Shown: positions 23,001 through 36,787 of the stretch, one piece after another
Numbering within the stretch: position 1 is the first letter of the stretch
How the letters are laid out: each line of letters opens with the position of its first letter
Assembly: GCF_029633865.1 (NCBI RefSeq)
Contig: NC_079211.1
Coordinates: 147,118,543 to 147,182,542, forward strand
Direction of reading: 5' to 3'
DNA length: 64,000 nucleotides
From: Lampris incognitus
Taxonomy: Eukaryota; Chordata; Actinopteri; Lampriformes; Lampridae
Program-made: the position numbers and the translations under genes
Notes under the pieces: generated by a model
Database searches by the model: none
Told to the model about the DNA's origin: nothing
Seen by the model: only the letters and a program-made list of their open reading frames with translations

Positions 23001-26000
23001 TTTGTATTTTCCCCCAATTTTCTCCCAAATTGTACTTGGCCAATTACTCCACTTTTCGGAGCCATCCCGGTTGCTGCTCCACCCCCTCTGCCGAGCCGAG
23101 GAGGGCTGCAAGACTACCACGTCTCCTCCGATACACGTGGAGTCGCCAGCCGCTTCTTTTCACCTGACAGCGAGGAGTTTCACCAGGGGGACGTAGCGCA
23201 CGGAGGGCTCATGCTATTCCCCCCCGAACAGGCGCCCCGACCAACCAGAGGAGGCGCTAGTGCAGCAACCAGGACACATACCCACATACGGCTTCCCACC
23301 CGCAGACACAGCCAATTGTGTCTGTAGGGAAGCCTGACCAAGCCGGAGGTAACATGGGGATTCGAACCGGCGATCTCCATGTTGGTAGGCAACGGAATAG
23401 ACCGCTATGCTACCTGGATGCCCCGAACTCTACTTATTTTTATCTGAGCAAACACAAATTTAAGATATGAAATTACATAAGATGTAATTAACAAAAAGGA
23501 ATCAGAACCAGGATCTGTTTTATTCTTCACATACAGCAATCTCCCTTGAGTCTCACTGTGACACCTACACATTACACTATAATGTCAGTTCCTCTCTTTG
23601 TGTATTGGAAATTGGAGTTCTAGTCCTGGAAAAGCTTGAAAAACCTTGACTAAGACATTGAACCCTGGTCTTCACCTTCTCCCAGTCCTGACTCAGCCAG
23701 TGTGGGGGGCAGTCCCTGTCCCCACAGGGGTGGATGGCCAGGGGTTTGTCCTCTGTGGGGCACTGCGTCTCAGGGACCACACGACCTTCGGGGGTCTTAC
23801 AGTAGACGTGGCGCACCATCCTGCCCTGGCCGCACGACCCCGAGCACTGGAACGACAGGTCACGAAGAGTGAAAAAGGTGCAAAAGACAACTGACAGGAA
23901 GACTTTTATTTTATTTGTCTATCATTCCCTGGTAAGTCCGTTTTGTCAGGGAGCTGAGGCTGTAGTTGCAGCCAAAACAAAAAGAATGAAAATGACCTTG
24001 AACTGAACAACACTAAACTAAAATAAACTCAACTCAAATCAAACCTTACTGCAAAAAAAAAAAGAAAAGATTTGAGTCAATAAAAGACACGACAGAGGAC
24101 AATGACCCGTTGAAAGACTCACAGGTCCCCACTCGGACACGGTCCAGTGGCGCTCGCAGGGCGGACCCGTGCAGTTTTTGATGTGCGGCGGCTGGCTCAG
24201 CAGGTCGCAGGGTCGGGTCTCGTCAGAACAGCGGACTTCACGGGTCACCTGGGCCCTGTGGCCGCACTTGGCTGGACACTGAGCAAGAGACAGACACCCA
24301 TTATTACCAATGAATACATTTACACGCACGGCAATACCCCGATAACGGAATGACCTCGAACGAGGAATCAGTCTGCGGTAATATTTTGATTAAAGCACTG
24401 GTGCTATTTGTAATAAAGTCTTTGCTTTAATACATACGTGGGAGCCTATGGATTCGTTTATGGTATGTTATGATATGCTGTGATATTTGTTATCCCACGA
24501 TACGATACAATGTCATATGATAGTAGATTAGATTAGATTGTTTTATTACCCACACGACCGAGGCTGGTGGAGTTTGTTTTCGGAAATGATATAATACAAC
24601 ACAGCAATAACTGGAGTTAGTCAGTTTGAGGCATTATTTTGATCTAAGTTGTTTGCATGATTTAAATAAAGAGATGTGGAACGACCACGGATGACTAGAC
24701 TCGCTAGCTCTTGGCTAACAGGTCGGACCCTTAAATTGACTGGTTAGCGCAGTCGCCCGTGGTCCGGGCTACCCGGGTTCGGTTCCCAGCTGCGGCGGAT
24801 TCCCGACTGCCCCGCTGAAGTCGCTACATTTGGCTCCCCGTCGAGGAATCGAACCCCGGTCTCCCGTGTGACAGGCGGGGATACTCACCACTATACCAAT
24901 GTAGCAAATTCAGGAGGCAGCTGGGAATCCACCGCAGCCGGGAACCAAACCCAGGTATCCCGGACCACAGGCGACTGCGCTAACCAGTCAACTAATCGGT
25001 CCAACCCGTTAACCAAGGACTAGCGAGTCTAGTCATCCGTGATCATTACAGATACATTTAATGTATGGGTATACATGGATTCTTTTACACTATATTAAGA
25101 TACGATATGTTACAACATGTTAAAACACAATATGCTATGCTACGATACAATATGATGCAATACAACTTTATTCATATGCCAGGGTTAAACTGCAGAGGTG
25201 CTGCTCAGGCGCTTCATAGAGATAAAAAAAGAATGAATCACATAGGAAACAATTTAATAAAGGGATCTTCATATTGGACAAACTGCATCCAGGTCACTGT
25301 GTCCAGTGACCTGGATGTATTTGTAACCTTTCAGTTCAGTTTCAAAAAGCAAACAGAAACCAGACCATGATGTTCACATGCACCAAATAACCAAGATTCA
25401 TGTAAAATCAGGCTGTCTTCATCATGTTATCCTTCGATTCTGATTGTTTTCTTTTCCCTAGTTTTTTTTTTTGGGGGGGATTTTTTTTATACCCCTTTTT
25501 CTCCCAAATGTACTTGGCCAATTACCCCACTCTTCCGAGCTGTCCCGGTCTCTGCTCCACCCCCTCTGCCGATCCGAGGAAGGCTGCAGACTACCACATG
25601 CCTCCTCCGATACATGTGGAGTCGCCAGCTGCTTCTTTTCACCTGACAGTGAGAGTTTCACCAGGGGGACATAGCGCGTGGGAGGATCACGCTATTCCCC
25701 CCAGTTCCCACTCCCCCCGGAGCAGGTGCCCCGACCGACCAGAGGAGCTGCTAGTGCAGCGACCAGGACACCTACCCACATCCAGCTTCCCACTTGCAGA
25801 CATGGCCAATTGTGTCTGTAGGGACGCCCGACCAAGCTGAGGGCAACATGGGGATTTGAACAGGGATCCCCATGTTGGTAGGCAATAGAATAGACCGCTA
25901 CGCTACCCGGACGCCCCTCTTTTTTCCTAGTTTTTTTATTGAGTTCAAACTGTCCTGTAACGAACTGGTGCCCTGTTCAGGGTAACGCCTGCGAGCACAT

Positions 26001-29000
26001 GCTCCAGTACCTCATTAAAACTCAATTTGCATTAAACGAATGAATAATAAACACATTAATCAATAAATAAATTAATCAATCAATCAATCAATGAGTGAAC
26101 GAATGAACGAACAAACGAATGCATTTCCCCAGATTTACGAGTTGAGGTCTCCCACCTCAGTCCACTCGGCCACCTCCCACTGGGGGCCGCAGGCGGGGCT
26201 CTTGCAGGACCGGCGCTCCGGTGGGCGCTCGAGTTCAGCCAGAGTGCAGAGGTCGCTGTAGACGGAGCTGTCCAGTCCTGGAGAAAGCATCTTCCAACAG
26301 CGAACCAGGCGGAACTGGAAACCTTCCCCACACGTCCTGGAACATTCGCTCCAGCTGCTGGCCTCCCACCTTGAAGGAGGAGGAGGAGACAGAAGGAGGA
26401 CATTGTTTATTTATAGATATTACCAAACCCATTATACAGTAGTTATACTGTCCAACATCTTATACGGGTCCTATGAAGGCCTAGCAGTGTGTGTAGATCA
26501 GCAATTCGTTCCAGAATTAAAACAGCCAAAAGCCAATGACAGCTGGGTTTGTAGTTCTTATAGGACGATTAACGCTGCAACAAACAACTTTTTTCCATTA
26601 GCCACCGATTGCATTAATCATATAGTCAGTCAATTCTCTTTAAAGTCTCATAAGGACAAATGCCCATCAAAAATTCCCGGAGACCAAAGTGAGGTCTTAA
26701 AACTGTTAGTGTGACCTGCAGCTAAAAAACCCAAAGTATTAATTTCACAATGATACGAATCAGAGGAATTTAAGCAAATCTTAGCATTTTTGAAGCTGTA
26801 ACCAGCAAAGGTTTGGTATTTTTACGTGATATTCATTCAGCTGTTTTTCCGGGGTCAGGTCGTGGTGGCAGCAAGCTAAGTAGGGCACTCCAGATGTCCC
26901 TCTCCCCAGCAACAGCCTCCAGCTCCTCCTGGGCGATCCCAAGGCGTTCCCAGGCCAGATTGGACATGTCGTCCCTCCAGCGAGTTCTGGGTCTCCTCCC
27001 AGTTGGCCATGCCTGGTAAACCTCCAAAGGAAGGTGCCCAGGAGGCATCCTAATCAGATGCCCGAACCACCTCAACTGGCTCCTTTCAACGTGAAGGAGC
27101 AGCGGCTCTACTCCAAGCTCCCTCCAGATGTCCGAGCTCCTCACCCTATCTCTAAGGCTGAGCCCAGACACCCTATGGAGGAAACTAATTTCAGCCACTT
27201 GTGTCCACCATCTCACCGTTTTGGTCACTACCCAAAGCTCATGACCATAGCTGAGGGCTGGAACGAAGATTGGCTGGTAAATTGAGAGCTTTGCCTTTCG
27301 GTTCAGCTCCCTCTTCACCACAATGGTCCGGTACAACGTTCACATTACGGCTGATGCTGCACCAATCCGCCTGTCAATCTCCCGCTCCATCCTACCTTCG
27401 CTCATGAACAAGACCCCGAGACATTTTTAAGTGATGAATCGATTAGCGCAGTAATAACCAATTAATTTTCTGTCAATCAACCAATTGATTGATCGAGTAA
27501 TCATTTCAGCGCTTTGATGGTTGGTAGTGAAGTAAACAGGAAGTACAAAGACATAAAATAAACAACAATGAAACAAGCATTTACTCATATTTCTTTCTAG
27601 TTTATTTATATTTTTTCCCTATAAACGTAGTATGTAGTCAGTGCCCTGCCCCCTAATGATTGATGTCCAGTTGGACCACATGGTCATGTGGGGGCAGAGG
27701 TCACTGATACGTCAGAAAACATCGAGATAATGTCAGTTTTATTGTTAACTGTGATGCTGTTTGAGTGATCGTTTATTATGGTGGTTCTCAATCAGGTCCT
27801 CAGGTACCAGCAGTACTTATTCCACTAGTGGTTATTCCAGTCTCAGATCAGGAAGATTTTACACCTGGAACAACAGGCAAATGTAATGGACTACCTGGTA
27901 GAAACGAAAATCAGCAGGTACCTGAGGACCTCACTGAGAACCACTGATGAAAGATGAACGCAGGAACAGCAGAGTGATGAAACGTCCGTGCAACATGTCC
28001 CACTTGTATGATACTCTACATTTAGCTTTGAGTCAGGGCTGGATCCAACAAAACCGTATACAGACTCAAGACAGAAAACATTTTATAGCACTTTCCTTTA
28101 CTCAGACAGACAGATAGACAAATAGATAGATAGATAGATACCTGGGCTGACATTCTCTCCCAATACAGAAGTCGTGCACTGGTTCAGGTCTGGTCAGAGC
28201 ATCACAGTAAATGTCATCCACCTCCACACCGTCATAACGAACACACATGGCAAGAGACTTCGACACTCCTGGGAGGGGGACAGATCACAGTCAGAATCAG
28301 AATCATGTTTATTGGCCATGTAGGTTTGCACATACATGGAATTTGACTTCAGTTTCATGGCTCTCTCAGTGTACTTAACATAGAATAACAACACTACAAC
28401 ACAACAATCCAGATATAAACACAAGGACTGATTTATACAGGCGAAATAAGAGGTGGTAAAGTGCAGTGGTGCAGAGAATATATCAGAGATGCTGAAATAG
28501 ATGTTAGCAGGTTACTTACTTACATACCTGAGGTAGATGGACATGACAGAGTGTACCAGTGTACATACAATGTACAGCAGTACAATAAATACAAAATGGT
28601 TGGATTTATAGACAGTGTTAAGTGTTCATTTGAATGACAGCCCATGAAAAGAAACTGTTTTCATATCTCGTTGTTTTGGGGCACAGTGCTCTGTAGTGCC
28701 TAAGGAAGGAGTTGGAACAGGTTGTGACCAGGGTGTGAAGGGTCTGCGGTGATGTTGCCTGCCCATTTCCTGACTCTGGATGTGTATAAGTCCTGAATGG
28801 AGCACAGGTTGGCACCAATGATTTTCTCTGTGGACCTAACTGTCTGTTGTAGTCTGTCCCTGTGATGTTTAGTGGCCGATCCAAATCAGACAGTGATGGA
28901 TGTGCAGAGGATAAACTGGGTTATTGCAGTGTAGAACTGAATCAGCAGTTCCTGAGGCAGGTTGAATTTCTTGAGCTGGCAGAGAAAGTACATCCTCTGC

Positions 29001-32000
29001 TGGGCCTTTTTGATGATTGTGTCGATGTTGGATGCCCACCTTAGGTCCTGAGAGATTGTGGAACCAAGAAATCTGTAGGTTTTCACCATAGACACCGTGC
29101 TGTTGAGTATGGTGAGGTTGCAGTGTTGGGGGACTCCTCCTGAAGTCCACTGTCATCTCCACTGTTTTGCGCATGTTCAGCTCCAGGTTGTTATGGCCGC
29201 ATCAGAGGGCCAGCTGATCAACCTCCTGTCTATATGCACACTTGCCACCATCCTGGATAAGGTCAACATGGGTTGTGTCATCTGCAAACTTCAGGAGTTT
29301 AACAGACGGGTCACTTGAGGTGCAGTCATTTGTGTAGAGGGAGAAGAGTAGGGGGAAGAGCGCACATCCATGGGGGGCGCCAGTGCTGATTGTTCAGGTG
29401 CTGGATGTGATTTTCCCCAGCCTCACCAGCTGCCTCCTGTCTGTCAGGAAGTTTTTAATCCACTGGTAGATGGGGGCTGGCACAGTGAGCCGGGTGAATT
29501 TGGAGTCAAGGATAACTATCTGGGATGATAGTGTTGAACACTGAGCTGAAGTCCACAAACAGGAACCTTGCATATGTCCCTGGGGAGTCGAGGTGTTGGA
29601 AGATGTAGTGCAATCCCATGTTGACTGCATCATCCACTGACTTGTTTACTCGGTAGGCAAACTGCAGGGGGTCAAGCAGGGGGCCTGTGATTTCCTTCAG
29701 GTGGGCCAACACAGTCTCTCGAAGGATTTCATGACCACAGATGTTAGAGCAATAGGTCTGTAGTCATTTAATCCTGTGATACGTTGTTTCTTGGGGACCG
29801 GGATGATAGTGGAGCTCTTGAAGCAGGAGCAGACTTCACACAGGTCCAGTGATCTATTGAAGATCAGTGTGAAAATGGGGGCCAGGTGTTGTACCCTTGT
29901 GGGGATCCTTCATGATCAGTATTGTTCTCCCCTGTGTTAGCCAGTCAGGGTGAGACCCTGATGTTAGCAGCTGGTTCATTTGTGTCACCAGGCATTCATG
30001 GAGTGTCATTAGCTTCATCAACCAGTAGGCATGAATCATGTCAGAGCCTGGTGCAGTCCAGTTCTTCATGTTTGAGAGTCATCATTGGATGTCGGCCATT
30101 GTGATGATAACTGGTTCTTATTCTGGGATACTGCTGTGGTCTGCTCTTAGCAGCCACTGAGCATTGGTGTTGTGTGATGACTCCTTTTCCCGTATATCCT
30201 TCTAGTATCGCTCAGGCTCTGCTCTGGGTGGGTTTGATGTTTTTCCCTTGTTACACTACAGCTGGAAGTATACTTTGGATGGTTCAACAACAACAACAAC
30301 TTAGCTTTGTATAGTGCCTTTCAAGGAACCCAAGGATGCTTTACACTAGATAAGAAAAAAAACACAAAAAAACCACATTAAAACTAAGATCAAAAGACTA
30401 CAGACCATAGGCCTTAGTAAAAAGGCAGGTTTTCAGTAGACTTTTAAAACTGTCCAAAGAGGCAATGTTGCGGATCTCTGCTGGAATAAAGTCCCAAAGG
30501 GTTGGGAGCTGCCACACTAAAGGCTCTATCCCCAAAAGTCCGCAGGCTGGTGTGGGGGATAGAAAGCAGGCCCATGTCTGCGGACCACAGATTCCGGGAC
30601 GGAATATAGCGGTTGAGGATGTCTGATAGGTAATGGGGGGTAAGGGCATGGAGAGATTTATAGGTGAGGAGGATTTCATAAGAAATGCGGGATTTGACCG
30701 GAAGCCAGTGAAGGTGGACAAGGGAAGGAGGGATGTGTTGCCAGGGCTTGGTGCAGGTGAGCACCCTGGCAGCTGAATTCTGCACATACTGAAGCCTGTC
30801 TAGGGCTTTGCTAGGTACCCCAGACAGGACTCCATTGCAATAATCCAGATGGGAGGTGATGAAGGCATGCATGAGGGTCTCTGCCACGGTCTGGCTGGAG
30901 TCTGGGGATGTTTTTAAGGTGAAAGAAAGCAGATTTGGTGACAGATTTGATGTGTGACTGGAATGAGAGGGGGGGGGGGGAGTCCAGAATGACACCAAGG
31001 TTGCAGACTTCTGGGGATGGGCAGATGGAGCAGGCATCCACGTTGAGAAGGTCTCCAACCTTCCGGAGCAGCGCCTTGGAAGCCAAAACGAGGAGCTCAA
31101 TCTTATTGGTATTTAAATGGCTTGTTCTTTGAAGAACAGGCTATTTACTTTAAATCAGGAATACTTTGTCATTTCATTTCATGTATGCAAGTACATGAAA
31201 TGAAACAAACTATCATTTGCACCACAAAGACAAAAATCCATATCCCAAAACTACAAGAACACATATATCCAAACTAACACATATATCCAAACTAAACAAA
31301 CAAAAAAAGTCACTGTCCAGGAGAACGAACGCCAGCTGATGACTGTCGGAACTGCTAGCCTTAATGGGCTAGTAGTTAGCTTAGCTTGCCCTGCTTCCGC
31401 GTCCTGTCAGACTGCCCTCGGTGTTTCCCCTTCGGCTCAGTGCCGGGCAAGGCATGGTCCTTGGGCCCAATGGAAGCAGCAGACCAGGCTTCCTCACCCG
31501 ATTCAATGCTAGCTCTCCCAGTCAGACACCTTTGATACACTTCCCCGCACTCCACATGACGACACCAAAAAACAGTCAACGCTAGGCGAGGCCACCGCCA
31601 GACCACCCTCGGTGTTATTGGAACTGCCGGTGTGCATGGGCTAGCAGTTAGCTTAGCCTGCCCCGCTTCCACGTCCTTTCAGACCGCCCTTGGTGTTTCC
31701 TCTTCGGGCGCAGCTCCGGGCAGGGCCATGGTCCCTGGGTCCACAGGAGCAGCAGACCAAGCTCTCCCAGCCGATCCAGCGCCAGGTCTCCCAGCCATCA
31801 AATGAAGGCACAAACTTAGATGTAGACGTGGAAAAAGACACTGCATGTACGGTCCTGGGTGAGGCTGCTGCAAACATGAATTGGCGCTGCCATCTTCCCA
31901 CACCGGAAGCGTAAAAAAATGTTTATATAAATATATTCTAGGAAATATATATTATCGTAGGAACCTTGGTCCTAGGAAAAGCTGATACTGCGCAGAACCC

Positions 32001-32233
32001 TCAAACTCCCAGGCCTCTGGTAGAGAGCCCGAGCTGGAGGAAGACACACACCACCCGAAAAAGGGTGAGAGGGAGATTTATATATGTATGTGTATATATG
32101 TGTGTGTGCGTGTGTGTGTGTATACCTATAGAGCAGGTCATACTACATGGCTCCTGTGAGGAGAGTTTCCAGCGGTACATGTCTGCCGCACTCATCTTCT
32201 GATTCTTCTGTAGCAACCTCTGATTCCCCCTGT

Positions 32234-32274
<41 letters not shown>

Positions 32275-34507
32275 GCACACACTGAGTGACCTCCGCTGGT
32301 CCCATAATACAAGGCGTCTTATTTAGATCTTTCTTCTGTCATGAAGTCCATATTAGTCAGGTGTGTTTAAGCTCTGAGTTTGAAGTCGCTCGTCTTCTCG
32401 TTGAGGGGACAACAGTCCCACAGCCTCTGTTTCAACCCCCCCCTTCACTCTGAAATACTTCAATTTATTTGTTTCTTTTCTTTTCTTTTTTTGATTTTTT
32501 CCCCTCCCTTTTTCTCCCCAATTGTATCTGGCCAATTACCCCACTCCTTCGAGCCGTCCCGGTCGCTGCTCCACCCCCGCTGCCGATCCGGGGAGGGCTG
32601 CAGACTACCACGTCTCCTCCGATACATGTGGAGTCACCAGCTGCTTCTTTTCACCTGACAGTGAGGAGTTTCACCAGGGGGACGTAGCACGTGGGAGGAT
32701 CACGCTAACAGGCGCCCCAACCAACCAGAGGAGGCGCTAATGCAGCAACCAGGACACATACCCACATCCGGCTTCCCACCTGCAGACACAGCCAATTGTG
32801 TCCGTAGGGATGTCCGACCAAGCCGGAGGTAACACAGGGATTCGAACTGGCGAGCTCCATGTTGGTAGGCAACAGAATAGACCGCTACGCTATCCGGACA
32901 GCCATTTGTTTCTGATTCTTCTCAATCCTTCTGTTTCCTGTGTCTCTCCTTCTCTCCATCTCGCTCTTCTCTGTCTTCCTCTCTCATCACCTTGTCTCTC
33001 TTTCTCGCTTCCTCTCTACTTTTCACTCTGTCTTCTTTTCACTCTTTTCTGTCGCGTCTTCACTGCCTTCTCTGTCTCTCTAATTTTTGCTCTGTCTTTT
33101 TTTCGCTCTCTTCTGTCTCTCATCTTCTCTGTCTCGCTTCCTCTCTACTTTTTACTCCGTCTTTTTTTCGCTCTCTTCTGTCTCATCTTCTCTGTCTCTA
33201 CTTTTCGCTCTTTTTGTCGCTTCTTTTTGTCTCTATCTCCTAACTCCTTCTGTCTCTCGCTCTCTGTATGTGAAATAGAGAGATGTGAACTCTGACATGT
33301 CTCGGCAGGATTGACAGAGATGGCTGTCCTCATGAGCAGGAAACAGAAAGTGGGAGAGTCTTCAGCGGCTGATGAGACAGTTGCATGTTGGACGTTGGGA
33401 GCCACATGAAGGTTTATTTTAATGATGACGGGGGACGGAAGAGTTCAGTAAACTGGTCGGGGCTTTGTGGGGGATTGTGTTCTGTGATGGGAGATGATCT
33501 TTTGTGGATGTGTGTTTTTAGTTGGGTGCATGTAAAGCAGTGTGCATATTGTAAAAAAGATGTGTCATCACTAAAGTGTGTTTCTTGTTAAACAAAAGTT
33601 GTTTTAATTCCCTCTGTGTGTGTATGTGTGTGTGTGTGTGTGTCATGTGATGTGTTTTATAGGTGCTGGCGAGGTTTTGTTTAGACTCGGCCCGGGAAGC
33701 CAACGTGAATTACAAATATGATGGAATGCAGTCCCAGCCTGACTGTCTGTCTACCTGTCTATGTGTCTGTCTTCTGCCTATCTGTCTACCTATCTGTCTT
33801 TTTTTTGTGGATCCCCCCCCCCCTTTTCTCCCCAATTGTATCCGGCCAATTGCCCCACTCTTCCGAGCTGTCCTGGTCGCTGCTCCACCCCCTCTGCTGA
33901 TCTGGTGAGGGCTGCAGACTACCACATGCCTCCTCCCATACATGTGGAGTCGCGAGCCACTCCTTTTCACCTGACAGTGAGGAGTTTCACCAGGGGGGAC
34001 ATAGCGAGGAGGAGGATCACGTTATTCCCCCCAGTCCCCCCCCCCGAACAGGCGCCCAACCAACAGGGGAACGCTAGTGCAGCAACCACAACACATACCC
34101 ACATCCGGCTTCCCACCCACAGACACGGCCAATTGTGTCTGTCGGGACGCCCGACCAAGCCAGAGGTAACATGGGAATTCGAACCGCTGATCCCCGTGTT
34201 GGCAGGCAACGGAATAGACCGCCATGCCCCCCGGATGCCCCTAACAGTCTGTTCTTAAGTAACTCATCATCCCTTAATTCAGAGTTATTAAGGAACTACT
34301 TAATAACTATTTGTTAACCAATAATTTGTTCCTTATATTTCCACTAATTCTTCCCTGGTAGCTACTCAGGAACGATCTATCGATCTATCTGTCTGTCTGT
34401 CTGTCTATCTGTCTGTCTGTCTATCTATCAGTCTATCTATCTAAATATCTGTCTGTCTGTCTATCTATCTGTCTGTCTGTCTGTCTATCTGTCTATCTAT
34501 CTATCTA

Positions 34508-34538
<31 letters not shown>

Positions 34539-36704
34539 AACTGTGACTCTGACTGTGAATACAATCTAAATTTGGGGGTGCTATGTTATCCTCTAATCAG
34601 AGTGGTTACCTGGTTCTGTTTGAGCGGCCGGTGGTCCTCGGACCCATCACCATCGTCCTGTTCTGGAAGAATCCGTCTCCACTTTCATTCCGTTTGAGAC
34701 CCAGTGTGAACTCCAGTGTCTCATTGAACGGGAATGACCTGCCACGCTCCAGGCTGCCAAGGTCCAACTCCACCGGCCCCAAATCCGACGAGAACAGACC
34801 CACCCCCTCTGTCAGCAGCTGATTGGTGGAGATGTTGATGAGCAGCTCATCGGGACCAATCCGGTCCCCCTGCAGGACCCTCCAGATGAGATTCTGGGAG
34901 CCGGGCCCCACCTCCAGCGTCCCACCTGCTGGAGCGGGAACAGCGGGGCTCCCTGTATGGCTGCTGTTTTTCTCTGACAGACAGGAAGAGGAAAAAAAGG
35001 AGGGGAGGGGATTGGTCTGGTTGAGTTATTTGACCAGTTAGAAGGCTCCAGACAGGAAACCAAGGAAAAGCTTTGAATTTCACATCAGATTTGCATTAAT
35101 ATAATACACTCCCACTAATCCATTATCTTAGCCCAACACGCAACAGCAAAAGATGACAACTGAAACTTAAAGAAGGTGAATAGATAAATGGAGGTAACAC
35201 GGGGATTCAAACCGGCGATCCCCATGTTGGCAGGCAACGGAATAGACTGCTACACAACCCAGACGCCCCACAGGAAACGTTGTTGAGCTAAGGGAAAGGT
35301 TTTCCATTCGGTGCTAGTTCAGGATAACAGAAGAACAGCCTCTGGTTCCAGGGGCTCAACAGGGACCGCTACCGGTGCAAAATGTCACTGAAACCAGTTG
35401 AAACTGGTTCACATATCATTGGTTCTCTTTTTTAACCACATTTAAAGCCAAAACCAGGAACGATGTGTAACATGTCATCAATGGGAGCACAAAGCGTCCT
35501 GCCTATCTGAACACACAGCAGGATGTTTGACTTTTTTGGACCGCAGAAACCAAAGGACCACATCTCCATCTGTGAAGTAAAACTGTTAAGTTTAAAGTTT
35601 ACTTACTGCATGAAAATAAAAACACACAGACAGAAGAGGAAAGAAGTACAGCATATGAATTTAAAAGCTTATACAATCTCAAAAAAGCATTTCACAACTA
35701 AAGAAACAAGATGGTGGGCGTTTGGGTGGCATGGCGGTCTATTCCTTTGTCTACCAACACGGGGATCGCCGGTTTGAATCCCCGTGTTACCTCCGGCTTG
35801 GTCGGGCATCCCTACAGACACAATTGACCGTGTCTGCGGGTGGGAAGCTGGATGTGGGTAAGTGTCCTAGCGCCTCCTCTGGTCAGTCAGGGTGCCTGTT
35901 CGGGGGGGGGGGGAATAGTGTGAATAGCGTCCCCCTGGTGAAACTCCTCACTGTCAGGTGAAAAGAAGCGGCTGGTGACTCCACATGTATCGGAAGGGGC
36001 ATGTGGTAGTCTGCAGCCCTCCCCGGATCGGAAGAGGGGGCGAAGCAGCGACCGGGACAGCTCGGAAGAGTGGGGTAATTGGCTGGGTACAACTGGGGAG
36101 AAAAAGGGGGTAAAATCCACGGAAAAAAAAAGAAACAATACGGGAACAGGAGACCAGTTGAAATCCACTGAGTCTGTACTGAGATATAAGGGGTCAGTCC
36201 AGTACCTTTTGAAAATGTAGTTTATCAGCATGTCCTTTGTGAAAGCTGTAAAGCAAGTCTCCCATCAGCACCACGACTGGCCGTGTGGCAGCCTCCAAAG
36301 TCTGCTGGGTGAGTCAAGAGCCCCGAGAAACTCCATTACCGCTCATGCTTGTGATACAGCCATTTATTTATAAAGAGGTGAAAACACCAGGAAATGCTGC
36401 ATTTTTCATTTGCGCTACTCGGCGTATCTGCCACATGAATAATGCAGCTCTCCTAAGGACTGAGACACAGACAGAGACGATCTGAGAGAAAAACTGTTCC
36501 GCTTTACCATATCTGTCAATGCACCACTTTCTATCTATCTATCTATATCTACCTACCTATCGCTCTCTCGCGCTCTCTCTCTCGCTCTTTATCTATATCT
36601 ATCTATAGCTATCTATCTATTTGCCTATCTATCTATCTGCCTATCTATGCATCTATCTATATATCTACCTAGCTATATGTCTATCTATATCCATCTATCT
36701 ATCC

Positions 36705-36787
<83 letters not shown>

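Noticed and set aside
24831..24897. Functional tRNA-Asp gene
   Set aside because: The 5' acceptor strand is missing, one anticodon-stem pair is broken, and CCA is encoded; it is a tRNA-derived piece of a repeat.
32798..33295. 165-codon Ser/Leu/Phe-rich plus ORF
   Set aside because: CT-rich low-complexity tract plus the SINE head; no domain.
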